NCBI GenBank assembly: GCA_035561515.1
Contig: DATMXP010000022.1
Coordinates: forward strand, 1 to 64,000
Length of the DNA: 64,000 bases
Reading direction: 5' to 3'
Source of the DNA: Terriglobales bacterium
GTDB lineage: Bacteria; Acidobacteriota; Terriglobia; Terriglobales; Acidobacteriaceae
The position numbers and the translations under genes were made by a program. Shown one piece after another: positions 1 to 11,056 of the stretch. Every line of letters starts with the position of its first letter. Positions within the stretch are counted from its first letter, which is position 1. The notes beneath the pieces were generated by a model. The model made no database searches, was not told the origin of the DNA, and worked only from the letters and a program-made list of their open reading frames with translations.

Positions 1-15
1 TATATGGAGAATCTG

Positions 16-140
16 TATATGAAAGCAAGGGAGTTAGACAGCGCATATATGAAAATAAAGGGCTTACCAGTTCATCAGTTCCTCAGTTCGTCGGTTTTTC
101 GGTAAAGCAAGTCGTTAGTCCTTAGTCGTTGGTCGTCGGC
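16..140. repeat. A-rich 21-base units followed by degenerate heptad repeats
   Basis: Two 21-base units beginning TATATGAAA lie at 16-36 and 46-66, spaced exactly 30 bases. They are followed by an imperfect 7-8 base repeat at 68-102 and a clean heptad block at 112-139 with units TCGTTAG, TCCTTAG, TCGTTGG and TCGTCGG. The same two kinds of element recur, mostly inverted, in the gap at 27483-27633, which points to a dispersed intergenic repeat family. I see no coding gene in 1-412. The rest of this stretch (141-412) holds only low-quality open frames. Confidence 0.6.
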
Positions 141-412
141 AAAGACGAAAGGTGGTGAGACGGAAAATTCGTCTTCACCACCTACATTTTGAGGATAGCA
201 ATTGGGGTGGGGGCATCATGCCAAGGTTTGGAAATTTATTTTGCGAGTGTTTTCAAGATGTTGCGGGGAAAAGGACGCGGTGACCCCCTTGACAGGCTCC
301 GGAGCGGGTAGTGCCGAGACGGGAAATGGCCACTGTTTCGGAAGAAACCCAAAGAAGACGTTCATCGAGGCCTGCGGTGAGTTGCTCGAGCAGAGTCCGT
401 CTGACCACCGGT

Positions 413-934
413 TTAACGTTGACGTTTGGCCGGGCCACCCGTCGCTTTGACGACTGTGGGTGGTTTCTCTGCAACAAGACACGGAAGGTCTTTCAATCGG
501 GGAATGGAGTCGGTTTGGCCTGGTTGTGTTCGCTGGAAGTCTGTCATGCGGCCTCCAGCAGCAACGCCCAGGCACGGTTTGGGCCCCTCTGCTTCCTGTG
601 GTGCACGGAGGTGAAAGCGCAACTTCGATTGATTGACTTCTCGATTGCTGACAGCTCTTTCATACAGCATGTAGTTAACAAGGAAGTATTTTCCTTCCGC
701 CCTGCCGCTCATCCAGCGGTCTATACGCACTATCCAAAGGTCTGCGCGTGTGGCGAACTCCGACATCTCGCGACTCTTGGAATTCCAGACGGGATGGCGC
801 CACTGCTTATGAAACGCGACGATTGCTCCTTCGCCGGTCAGTTGTTCCGGTTGAGATTGGGCCGCCGCGGCTACCGAAACAACCGGCACCAGGACGGCCA
901 CAAGAGCAAGAGTCAGTAATTGTCCTTTCATCAT
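413..934 (-). CDS. small secreted protein of unknown function
   Basis: I do not recognise this 173-residue protein. It starts with an ATG-ATG pair; the frame remains open upstream to 997, but a GGAAATAGGGGG purine stretch just before 934 supports the shorter start. The N-terminus is a convincing signal peptide: a hydrophobic stretch LLTLALVAVLVPVVSV, then AAAAQSQ as a probable signal peptidase I site. The body is basic and Arg/Pro-rich towards the C-terminus, without a domain I can name. A plus-strand frame at 311-919 overlaps it, but lacks a signal peptide and looks like a shadow. It is transcribed away from the MFS gene, and the protein could be a lineage-specific exported product. Confidence 0.5.
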   Translation of the reverse strand: MMKGQLLTLALVAVLVPVVSVAAAAQSQPEQLTGEGAIVAFHKQWRHPVWNSKSREMSEFATRADLWIVRIDRWMSGRAEGKYFLVNYMLYERAVSNREVNQSKLRFHLRAPQEAEGPKPCLGVAAGGRMTDFQRTQPGQTDSIPRLKDLPCLVAEKPPTVVKATGGPAKRQR

Positions 935-1401
935 GCCCCCTATTTCCTTTTGCCAGTTGTGCTGACGACGATATTGGCTGGTGGGCTGGTGGCCCATGTT
1001 TCACCTAACTACGGCGTTTCCGTGCCCCACCTTCACGTCCCGCTGTTTGGGACGTTAAGGTGGGAGTCCACTGCTCTCCGCTCCCGGAGCGGTTGTTGTT
1101 GATCCTTCGTCTCAGACGAGTTAATCGGGGGGACAGAGAAATATCCGTTCCCGACTGCCAGTGATTTTGCTCTCACGCTCGCGTGGTGTCCATTCCGATT
1201 CGATCTCGACCGGCCCGATTCCCGAAACAGTAATGGTGGCAAGGAGGAGTCAACGTTCGAAGTCTCTCAGTGTGCACGTCGGTGGAATCCCGCATCTGCC
1301 GACTGCCGGCAGATATGGGGCACCAGGCGCGTAGGTTTGCGATCTGGTTGATGAGTTTCGCAAAGCGCAGCGGATACACTAATACGCAGGACTGACGCTC
1401 T
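935..1401. other. 467-base intergenic region with one strong hairpin
   Basis: No gene is supported between the small secreted protein and the MFS transporter. The clearest structure is an inverted repeat at 1026-1064 (listed separately). The rest holds short open frames without start signals. The last 60 bases should contain the promoter of the MFS gene, but I cannot identify a convincing -10/-35 pair. Confidence 0.6.
1026..1064. repeat. 16-bp inverted repeat (hairpin)
   Basis: The left arm 1026-1041 (CCCACCTTCACGTCCC) pairs with 1049-1064 (GGGACGTTAAGGTGGG) with a single mismatch and a 7-base loop. No T-run follows on either strand and no gene ends nearby, so a simple terminator is unlikely. 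It may be a dispersed palindromic element or a structured RNA. Confidence 0.7.
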
Positions 1402-2595
1402 TTGCAGAAGCTGGACAAGACGACGGTGGCGACGATGCTGGCGGGCGTGTGCACGTTCCTGAACGTGTATTCGACACAGCCGCTGCTGCCGCTGTTTCGG
1501 CAGATCTTCCACGCGTCGGAACTGGCGGTAAGCCTGACGGTAAGTGCGACGATTTTCGCGACGGCCGTGACGGCCCCGGTGATCGGAATGATTGCCGAAC
1601 GGCGCGGGCGGAAGAAGGTGATTGTACCGTCGCTGTTTCTGCTGAGCGTGCCGACGGCGCTGGCGGCGACGTCGACGAGTCTGCACGCGCTGATCTTCTG
1701 GAGATTCGCGCAGGGGCTGTTCGTGCCGGGCGTGATCGCGGTAATCCTGGCTTACGTCAACGAAGAGTGGGCCGGCCGCGGCGTGGGCAAGGCGATGGCA
1801 GCATACGTGACAGGCACGGTGTTCGGCGGATTCCTGGGGCGGTTCCTCTCCGGGATGGTGGCAACACACTGGCACTGGCGCGCGACCTTCGTTGTGCTTG
1901 CCCTATTGAACTTTGCCGGCGCGCTGGCTGTACGAGCGTGGCTGCCGAAGGCGAAGAACTTCGTTCCAGCGGAAGGGCTCGGGCAGGTGCTGAACCATGC
2001 GAAGGAGCATCTGCGGAATCCGCGGCTGCTGGCAAATTTCGGCATGGGCGCGAGCGTTTTGATGGCGCTGGTGGGCTGCTTTACCTATGCGAACTTCTAC
2101 CTGGCTGGCGAGCCGTTTCGTCTGAATTCGGCGCAACTGGGAAGCATCTTCTTCGTGTATCTGCTGGGATTGGTAATTACGCCGGCGTCGGGACGGTTCA
2201 TGGACCACTTCGGCTTTCGCCGGACGAGCGTGCTGTATTGCGGGATGATGATCGCTGGACTGCTGCTAACGCTGGTGAGGATGCTGCCGGTGGTGGTCTT
2301 CGGGTTGGCAATTTTCTCTTCGGGCGTGTTCGTGGCACAGGCGGCGGCGACGGTGCAGACGGGCGCGATTGCGGGACGGGCGCGGTCGTCGGCCGCAGGA
2401 CTGTACGTGACGTTCTACTACCTGGGAGGCACCGTTGGTGCCACAGTCACGGACTGGTTCTGGCAGTGGTGGGCGTGGCCGGGATGCGTGGCTCTGTTGG
2501 GAGCGATGGCGTTACTGAGCGTGTGGCTGGCATGGGTAAGCAGTTGGCCTCGTGAGCGGGTGGACGCGAGCGAGATTGAGTTGGTGGGCGACTGA
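1402..2595 (+). CDS. MFS transporter, YnfM-like
   Basis: A 397-residue inner-membrane major facilitator protein with about 12 hydrophobic segments. The N-terminus (a conserved NVYSTQPLLP stretch near residue 21) and the loop after TM2 (IGMIAERRGRKKV, the MFS motif-A type loop) fit the YnfM/arabinose-efflux-like drug:proton antiporter group. An in-frame TGA at 1393 leaves TTG at 1402 as the first usable start, with GCAGGA about ten bases upstream. The stop overlaps the start of the next gene (TGATG), so the two are probably co-translated. The substrate cannot be predicted; efflux of a small organic molecule is the usual role. Confidence 0.85.
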   Translation: MQKLDKTTVATMLAGVCTFLNVYSTQPLLPLFRQIFHASELAVSLTVSATIFATAVTAPVIGMIAERRGRKKVIVPSLFLLSVPTALAATSTSLHALIFWRFAQGLFVPGVIAVILAYVNEEWAGRGVGKAMAAYVTGTVFGGFLGRFLSGMVATHWHWRATFVVLALLNFAGALAVRAWLPKAKNFVPAEGLGQVLNHAKEHLRNPRLLANFGMGASVLMALVGCFTYANFYLAGEPFRLNSAQLGSIFFVYLLGLVITPASGRFMDHFGFRRTSVLYCGMMIAGLLLTLVRMLPVVVFGLAIFSSGVFVAQAAATVQTGAIAGRARSSAAGLYVTFYYLGGTVGATVTDWFWQWWAWPGCVALLGAMALLSVWLAWVSSWPRERVDASEIELVGD

Positions 2596-3173
2596 TGAGC
2601 AAGCGGGAAGTTTTGGGCGACGCAGGGGACTCGGCAGAAGTGGAAAGTGTGGTTCGTCGGAACGCCTGGCTGTCGAGTGGATATGAGGGCGTGCGATTGC
2701 CGGCTGCGGTCCTGCTCGATAACGTGCGGAGCATGTACAACGTCGGCGCATTCTTTCGCGCGGCGGACGGTGTGAACCTGGAGAAGTTGTACCTGTGCGG
2801 AATTACGGCGCATCCGCCGAAGAAGGCGATCACGAAGACAGCACTGGGCGCTGAGGAAACAGTCGCATGGGAACATGACTGGGACGCAGTGAAGACGGCA
2901 GGGCGTTTGCGCGACAGCGGATTTGAGCTCGTGGCGGTGGAAACCGGCTCGAACACGATTGATCTGTTTCAGTGGGAGCCGAGATTTCCCGTGTGCGTGA
3001 TGTTCGGTCACGAAGTGGATGGACTGCGTCCTGAACTGCTGGAGATGGCCGACACGCATGTGCGCATCCCGATGTTGGGACAGAAGGGTTCCCTCAATGT
3101 GGCGACCGCAGGCGGGGTCGTGATGTACGAATTGCTGCGGAAGTACTGCGCGCTTCAGGAACGGGGTGGGTGA
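2595..3173 (+). CDS. TrmH/SpoU-family RNA 2'-O-methyltransferase
   Basis: A 192-residue SPOUT methyltransferase that should transfer a methyl group from SAM to a ribose 2'-OH in tRNA or rRNA. The three SpoU motifs are present: NVRSMYNVGAFFRAADG near residue 38, FGHEVDGL near residue 137, and GSLNVATAGGVVMYE near residue 160, which form the trefoil-knot SAM site. There is no N-terminal substrate-binding domain, so it resembles the small TrmL/YibK-size members. The start overlaps the MFS stop by one base. The last 19 bases overlap the convergent DUF3795 gene. The exact target nucleotide is not predictable. Confidence 0.88.
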   Translation: MSKREVLGDAGDSAEVESVVRRNAWLSSGYEGVRLPAAVLLDNVRSMYNVGAFFRAADGVNLEKLYLCGITAHPPKKAITKTALGAEETVAWEHDWDAVKTAGRLRDSGFELVAVETGSNTIDLFQWEPRFPVCVMFGHEVDGLRPELLEMADTHVRIPMLGQKGSLNVATAGGVVMYELLRKYCALQERGG

Positions 3174-3580
3174 CCAAGCCCGCAGCGAATTTCGTTTAGC
3201 CGGCCCCGGTGTCCGCAATAGGGCTGTGCGTAAGTGGCGAAGTCTTCGCGCGACAACTTTTCTGCGAGCTTTGGCACGCTGTCCCACATGGATTGTGCCT
3301 TTGCCAGATCGAGACACTCCTGCACCGGACATTCGGCGCAGCTGACAAACTCTTTGGAGAGGCAGCAGCGCCTTGCATTGCACCCCCGACTGGTGTGAAA
3401 GAGTTCGTCCTCGGGACCCAAGCAGCCACCGCATGAAATATTTGTGAAAGGTTCGTGGAGATCGAAGATCCGAGCCCAATCCCTCGCGACGCGTTTCTGG
3501 TGAGTAACTCCCCGGTTAGTGCCCTGATAGGCTGGGCAATCCGAACATACAACTCCGCAAGCTGACATCATGTAGGCCAT
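3155..3580 (-). CDS. DUF3795 cysteine-rich protein
   Basis: A 141-residue protein of the DUF3795 type, with many cysteines arranged in clusters: CGVVCSDCPAY at residues 8-18, CGGC near 50, CNARRCC near 67, CAECPVQEC near 80, and a C-terminal CGHRG. This suggests metal binding (zinc or an Fe-S cluster), but the family has no established function. It is convergent with the RNA methyltransferase and overlaps it by 19 bases. It lies downstream of gyrB on the same strand but is separated from it by a terminator, so it probably has its own promoter. Confidence 0.8.
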   Translation of the reverse strand: MAYMMSACGVVCSDCPAYQGTNRGVTHQKRVARDWARIFDLHEPFTNISCGGCLGPEDELFHTSRGCNARRCCLSKEFVSCAECPVQECLDLAKAQSMWDSVPKLAEKLSREDFATYAQPYCGHRGRLNEIRCGLGHPPRS

Positions 3581-3639
3581 GTCATCCTCCGGCGGTAAAT
3601 CTGGTCGGAAGAATTGTATCGCTTCCGCGAGTTAACGGC

Positions 3640-3676
3640 GGAAGAGAAAAGCCCGCGTGGGAACTCCCAAGCGGGC
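3640..3676 (-). terminator. rho-independent terminator of gyrB
   Basis: Read on the minus strand after the gyrB stop: stem GCCCGC / GCGGGC (3671-3676 with 3651-3656), an A/G mismatch, then TGGGA / TCCCA closing a tiny loop, followed by TTTTCTCTT (3642-3650). This is a textbook intrinsic terminator. Confidence 0.85.
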
Positions 3677-3707
3677 CATGTAGATAGGATGCTGCTGCTA
3701 CGACGAA

Positions 3708-6731
<3,024 letters not shown>

Positions 6732-7148
6732 TCAGGCCTTCGCGCCGGCGGCCAACGGCGAGGTGCAATGGGCGCAACGGCGAGCGTCGATAGGAATCTC
6801 GCTGAGGCACTCCGGGCACTTCTTTGTCGTCGGATCGGCAGGCGCAGGTTCTTTCCGGGCGCGAGCAACAAGGGCGTTCACGGGCAGCACGACAAAGTAG
6901 TACACGGCTGCGGCCACGAGCAGAAACGCAATCAACGCGTTGAGGAACGATCCGTACATGAGTTTGCTGCCATTGATCTCGACGAACAGAGCTGAGAAGT
7001 CGGGCTGTTTCACGATGGCAGCGATGAACGGGGTGAGAATGTCTTTCACGAAAGAGGCGACAACTGTGCCAAACGCCGCACCGATGACGACACCAACCGC
7101 CAGGTCAACGACGTTGCCACGAAGCAGGAATTGTTTGAAGCCTTTCAT
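6732..7148 (-). CDS. mscL: large-conductance mechanosensitive channel with C-terminal zinc ribbon
   Basis: A 138-residue MscL, the pentameric inner-membrane channel that opens under membrane tension to release solutes during osmotic downshock. Residues 1-95 are a standard MscL: MKGFKQFLLRGNVVDLAVGV, TM1 with the glycine-rich constriction, a periplasmic loop, and TM2 ending in LPVNALV. The frame is open further upstream, but GGAGGG just before this ATG and family homology fix the start at 7148. The usual cytoplasmic helix bundle is replaced or followed by a zinc-ribbon motif, C111-P-E-C114 and C125-A-H-C128. This suggests metal- or redox-linked control or simply a stabilising tail. Confidence 0.93.
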   Translation of the reverse strand: MKGFKQFLLRGNVVDLAVGVVIGAAFGTVVASFVKDILTPFIAAIVKQPDFSALFVEINGSKLMYGSFLNALIAFLLVAAAVYYFVVLPVNALVARARKEPAPADPTTKKCPECLSEIPIDARRCAHCTSPLAAGAKA

Positions 7149-7324
7149 GGGAACCCTCCACGGGTGCAGGGCAGAGTAACGCCGATGGCGAGGGGCGTCA
7201 ATCGGGGCGGCCCATCGGGTGGCCCATTTTGGGAAAGCCCAAATCGGGACGGAACTACAAAACAGCAACTTTGGATTTCTGTCGGGTTAGAACTTTCGTG
7301 TTAATGTAACCGCCGGAGATCACC

Positions 7325-7687
7325 ATGAAGGTCTTTTCATCGTTAATGTTACTGGTTGCTTTGGCGATGGCGCTGGGGTGTGGTACCCAAAATTGTCCGC
7401 CGCAGGTTTTGGCAGTTGAGCCTGCCACAGGGTCTGCTAATCACACCTCGATTGCGCCGGGAAACCAACTGCAGTTCACGGCGAAGTGGACCATCACAGG
7501 AAACGACCAGGGTTGCTACTATATGCAGGCGATGCCGAGCGTAACGTGGACGACCTCGGACGCTGTAAATACCACGATCAGCGCAACGGGTCTGGCGACC
7601 TGCGTCAATGCGACGAGCCAACCGGCGACCATTACGGCAACCGAGGTTAACGGTCAGAAGGCGACCGCAACGCTGACCTGCCAGTAA
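7325..7687 (+). CDS. Ig-like (Big_2-type) lipoprotein
   Basis: A 120-residue secreted protein with a lipoprotein signal: hydrophobic residues 6-17 followed by MALGC, giving Cys19 as the likely lipidated residue. The rest is a single bacterial Ig-like domain, recognisable from the pattern SIAPGNQLQFTA...VTWTTSD...ISATGLATC...ATITAT, typical of Big_2 repeats in Acidobacteriota cell-surface lipoproteins. GGAGA precedes the ATG. It is divergent from mscL and convergent with the PAP2 gene, 10 bases apart. Function is likely adhesive or structural at the envelope; no catalytic residues are visible. A second protein of this kind lies at 50289. Confidence 0.75.
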   Translation: MKVFSSLMLLVALAMALGCGTQNCPPQVLAVEPATGSANHTSIAPGNQLQFTAKWTITGNDQGCYYMQAMPSVTWTTSDAVNTTISATGLATCVNATSQPATITATEVNGQKATATLTCQ

Positions 7688-7697
7688 GGCGACCTCT

Positions 7698-8435
7698 TCA
7701 GCGAAGCGTGTGATCCGCGACATAACTTCCCGTCACGTAGCCGAGTGTCGCACCGATGATGATGTCGGACGGGAAGTGCTTCTTCGCCGGGTAACGCGAC
7801 AGGCTCACGCCGGTCGCGAGCGCGTACGCTCCCCATTTCACCCAGGGATTATGTGGGTACCGGTGTGCGACCACGGAGGCGAAGGCGAAACTCATCGCGG
7901 AATGTCCAGAGGGAAATGAGCGGCCGCCATGCCAGAACCGGCCGGTGCTTCCTGGGTCGTATGGATACTCGCGATTAAATCCCAACTTCAGGACCTGATC
8001 CATCACACCGGCGGCAGCCATCGCTCCGAGGGCGGTGAATCCGGTTTCGGCGGCCCGCGAACGGTGACTTACGCATCCTCCGGTCCAGGTCAGCGCGCCG
8101 GCACCCAGCTCCATGGCGAGCCCGATGTTCGACCATCTTGAACTGACATCCTGAAGCGACTTCGATTGAATACGATTTGCCGCCGAAGAGTCTCCTTGGG
8201 CAATCAGGGCCCCCGTGACCGCCGCAATGGGGAGTTCCCACGCAAGATTATGTGGACGAATGGCGTTGCGAGGAATGCCGGTGAAGCCATGCCACAAGGT
8301 CTTCGTGTCGGTTGTAGCGACTTGCGTGGCGGAGCCAAAGCCGCAAGGAGCGGAGATGGGCGTTTGGGCAGACAGGTTCAGGGACGAGGTTCCGACGAGG
8401 AGGACAAAGAGATACACGCGAACAGACAGGGACAT
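7698..8435 (-). CDS. PAP2-family phosphatase, exported
   Basis: A 245-residue phosphatidic-acid-phosphatase-type protein. ATG at 8435 is preferred because a signal peptide follows directly (VRVYLFVLLVGTSSLNLSAQ). The catalytic signatures are present: a partial motif 1 around KLGFNREYP, motif 2 PSGHSA, and motif 3 SRYPAKKHFPSD with the catalytic His. Such enzymes dephosphorylate lipid phosphates or undecaprenyl pyrophosphate on the periplasmic face. Motif 1 is not a perfect KxxxxxxRP. The protein is mildly hydrophobic but has fewer clear membrane helices than BacA/PgpB types, so a periplasmic or outer-membrane-associated enzyme is plausible. Confidence 0.85.
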   Translation of the reverse strand: MSLSVRVYLFVLLVGTSSLNLSAQTPISAPCGFGSATQVATTDTKTLWHGFTGIPRNAIRPHNLAWELPIAAVTGALIAQGDSSAANRIQSKSLQDVSSRWSNIGLAMELGAGALTWTGGCVSHRSRAAETGFTALGAMAAAGVMDQVLKLGFNREYPYDPGSTGRFWHGGRSFPSGHSAMSFAFASVVAHRYPHNPWVKWGAYALATGVSLSRYPAKKHFPSDIIIGATLGYVTGSYVADHTLR

Positions 8436-8595
8436 GATGGCACCCAATCGAACTGAGTCGAAGAGACGGGCTCAGAGTACAGCGGTTGGATTCAGGTGCT
8501 CGGGATGGGGCTGCCCGCCTCTGGCGTTGCTCCCCGGATGATGTGCTATTCTCCGGCACCGTGGGGATTCCATAAGTTTTCCAAAAAGAGGTCTG

Positions 8596-9813
8596 ATGGC
8601 TCAATCTGCCGTAACTACGCCTGCTTTTCCGTCTACGACTGAATTGAACGCGGTTCCGGTGCGCCCGCGCCTGGATTCGGTGGATCTGTGGCGCGGAACG
8701 ATCATGGCGTTCATGCTGCTGGACCACACGCGCGACTTCATCATGAACAACTCGATCGGCCCAACGGACATGGCGACGACCACGCCGGCGTTGTTCTTTA
8801 CGCGGTGGATCACGCATTTCTGCGCGCCGGGATTCATGTTGCTGGCAGGACTGGGAGCGGCGCTGGCGATGGGCCGGGGCAAGACGCGGAGCGAGATGTC
8901 GTGGTTCCTCTTCACGCGCGGGCTGTGGATTATCGCGCTGGAATTCACGCTCGGGCGATGGGGCATCAGCTTCAACCTGACGTACTCGTTCGTATGGATG
9001 CTGGTGCTGTGGTCGCTCGGCTGCGCGATGGTGGCGATGTCGGCCATGATCTACCTGCCACGCAAAGTGCTGGCCGTGGTAACGGTGGTTGCGATCGCCG
9101 GGCACAATTTGTTCGATGGCATCAATGCTGCCGCGCTGGGAAGCTGGTCGTGGCTGTGGGTGCTGTTGCATCAACCGGGAGTTCTGAAGCCGGCAAATCC
9201 GACGATTTTCGATGGCTATCCGTGGATCCCGTGGATTTTCGTGATGTCCGCAGGCTTCCTGCTCGGTGAGTGGTACAAGGAAGCGGGTGAAACCAGGCGC
9301 CGGAAATTAATCTATGCGGGATCAGTGATGACCGCCGGGTTTGTGCTGCTGCGACTGGTGAATGGCTACGGTGATCCTTCGCATTGGCAACACCAGAGCT
9401 CGGCCATCATGACGCTGTGCTCGTTCCTGAACACGTCGAAACAGCCGCCGTCGCTGCTGTTCCTGCTGATGACGCTTGGGCCGACGCTGATCATGCTCGC
9501 GCTGCTGGAGCGTCCGCTGCCGAAGTGGACAAAGCCTCTGATCACTTTCGGTCGCGTGCCGCTGTTCTTCTACCTGCTGAACTTCCCGGTGCCACACGTG
9601 CTGTCGATCGGATTGTCGATCGTGACCGGGCAGGACTGGAAACACTTCGAAACGCCACTCGGTCCTTTCATGGAATCGCCTGCGGGATTCGGACATAGCC
9701 TGGGCATGACATACGCGGTGTGGATCACCGGATTGTTAATTCTGTATCCGCTGTGCGCGTGGTATGCGGGAGTGAAAGCGCGAAGCCGGTCGAAGTGGCT
9801 GAGTTATCTATGA
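8596..9813 (+). CDS. DUF1624 / heparan-alpha-glucosaminide acetyltransferase-like membrane protein
   Basis: A 405-residue polytopic membrane protein with about ten hydrophobic segments. The N-terminal RLDSVDLWRGTIMAFMLLDHTRD (split by the first helix) is the hallmark of the DUF1624/HGSNAT catalytic-like family, in which a conserved Asp and His near the start of TM1 are thought to handle an acyl group. Bacterial members have no proven substrate; transmembrane acetylation of a glycan is the usual guess. AGAGG precedes the ATG, and TGTGCTATTCT at 8545-8555 looks like an extended -10 about 40 bases upstream. The MscS gene follows 70 bases later on the same strand. Confidence 0.82.
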   Translation: MAQSAVTTPAFPSTTELNAVPVRPRLDSVDLWRGTIMAFMLLDHTRDFIMNNSIGPTDMATTTPALFFTRWITHFCAPGFMLLAGLGAALAMGRGKTRSEMSWFLFTRGLWIIALEFTLGRWGISFNLTYSFVWMLVLWSLGCAMVAMSAMIYLPRKVLAVVTVVAIAGHNLFDGINAAALGSWSWLWVLLHQPGVLKPANPTIFDGYPWIPWIFVMSAGFLLGEWYKEAGETRRRKLIYAGSVMTAGFVLLRLVNGYGDPSHWQHQSSAIMTLCSFLNTSKQPPSLLFLLMTLGPTLIMLALLERPLPKWTKPLITFGRVPLFFYLLNFPVPHVLSIGLSIVTGQDWKHFETPLGPFMESPAGFGHSLGMTYAVWITGLLILYPLCAWYAGVKARSRSKWLSYL

Positions 9814-9883
9814 ACTAAATTACGAAAGCTCTTCAACCATTTCGGTGTTGCTGGACTCCTATGAAGAGGAGGATTCCAGCGGA

Positions 9884-10984
9884 ATGTCATTCCTGCTTGA
9901 ACAGGGTGCAGTCTTTCAGCGCACCATTATCGTCGTGCTCTCGTGCTCATTGGCAGTCCTGGGCGCACTTATTGTTCATCGTGTCGCGTACGGCATTGCA
10001 CACCGCTTCAGCCGCCGTACTTCGAGCATTTTTGACGATTCGCTGCTGCGCCATTCCGAAAAACCTGCGCGCGCAATATTCCCACTGCTGACGCTGCTGA
10101 GCGTGTCTCCCGGATTGGGGTTATCAGATGTTGGGGCGGCGCACTTCCGGCACGCCGTGGGGTTGGGTCTGATTGCGTCCACAGGATGGCTGCTCGTTTC
10201 GTTGCTGCGGGTGTTCGAGGATGTGCTGGGTGTCCGATACCGCATAGACGTGGAGGACAACCTTCGGGCACGGCGCGTGCAGACACAGGTCTCGGTGCTG
10301 CAACGGATTGTGACGGTGGTGATCGTGATTATCACCTTGTCGGTGATGCTCATGACGTTTCCGTCGGTGCGGCAGGTGGGACAGAGCCTGTTTGCGTCGG
10401 CGGGAATTGCGGCTCTGGTGGCCGGATTGGCAGCACGCTCGACTTTTTCCAGTTTGATCGCCGGGCTGCAGATTGCGCTGACGGAGCCGATTCGCCTGGA
10501 TGATGTGGTGATCGTCGAGGGTGAATGGGGCAGGGTGGAGAAGATCACGACGACGTACGTGGTGGTGAGGATTTGGGACGAGCGCAGGATGGTGGTGCCG
10601 CTGTCGAAGTTCATTGAAGAACCGTTCCAGAATTGGACGATGACGGGAGCGAACTTGCTCGGGACGGTATTTCTGTACGTGGATTACAGCGTGCCGGTGG
10701 ATGCAGTGCGCGAGGAACTGCACCGGATTCTGGAGGGCAGTCCGCTGTGGGACAGAAGGGCGTGGGCGCTACAGGTCACGGATGCGACCGAACGCACACT
10801 TCAATTACGCGCGCTGATGAGCGCGGCAAACTCAGGAACCGCATTCGATTTGCGATGCCTGGTCCGCGAGAAGCTGATTGCATTTCTACAAGCGAACTAT
10901 CCGGAGAGCCTGCCGCGGACGAGGGCGGAGATACAAGGCGTACTAACAGGAGCAGAAGAGGAGCGGGAGAGAAGGGCGTCGTAG
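9884..10984 (+). CDS. MscS-family small-conductance mechanosensitive channel
   Basis: A roughly 366-residue inner-membrane channel. The MscS core is clear: the pore-lining stretch around SAGIAALVAGLAARSTFSS, then the beta domain with LDDVVIVEGEWGRVEKI and the NWT-type segment EEPFQNWTM. Three to four hydrophobic segments precede it. The frame opens at a GTG (9845), but AGAGGAGG at 9864-9871 and an ATG at 9884 make the shorter start more likely. It probably releases small solutes on hypo-osmotic shock, alongside MscL 2.7 kb away. It ends at a bidirectional terminator shared with dnaN. Confidence 0.88.
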   Translation: MSFLLEQGAVFQRTIIVVLSCSLAVLGALIVHRVAYGIAHRFSRRTSSIFDDSLLRHSEKPARAIFPLLTLLSVSPGLGLSDVGAAHFRHAVGLGLIASTGWLLVSLLRVFEDVLGVRYRIDVEDNLRARRVQTQVSVLQRIVTVVIVIITLSVMLMTFPSVRQVGQSLFASAGIAALVAGLAARSTFSSLIAGLQIALTEPIRLDDVVIVEGEWGRVEKITTTYVVVRIWDERRMVVPLSKFIEEPFQNWTMTGANLLGTVFLYVDYSVPVDAVREELHRILEGSPLWDRRAWALQVTDATERTLQLRALMSAANSGTAFDLRCLVREKLIAFLQANYPESLPRTRAEIQGVLTGAEEERERRAS

Positions 10985-11012
10985 GCTCAAGAAGTAAGAA
11001 TGCACAAAATGC

Positions 11013-11040
11013 AAAAGGCCGGGTCTTCCCGGCCTTCGCT
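11013..11040. terminator. bidirectional intrinsic terminator between MscS gene and dnaN
   Basis: A perfect 9-bp stem AAGGCCGGG (11015-11023) / CCCGGCCTT (11028-11036) with a TCTT loop. A-rich sequence lies on the left and TTCGCTTCTTTCTT on the right, so it can terminate both converging genes. Confidence 0.88.
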
Positions 11041-11056
11041 TCTTTCTTAAGCTGCC

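Noticed and set aside
68..140. Possible CRISPR array
   Set aside because: The repeat unit is only 7-8 bases, with no spacers and no cas genes nearby.
311..919. Plus-strand 202-codon frame overlapping the small secreted protein
   Set aside because: It has no signal peptide, domain or Shine-Dalgarno; the minus-strand frame has both a signal peptide and a purine-rich site.
1449..2555. Second plus-strand open frame inside the MFS gene
   Set aside because: Its translation is Gly/Arg/Asp-rich without membrane helices; the overlapping frame encodes a clear 12-helix transporter.
2418..3479. Long minus-strand open frame across the RNA methyltransferase
   Set aside because: It is antisense to two supported genes and has no domain; the DUF3795 frame at 3155-3580 is the real minus-strand gene.
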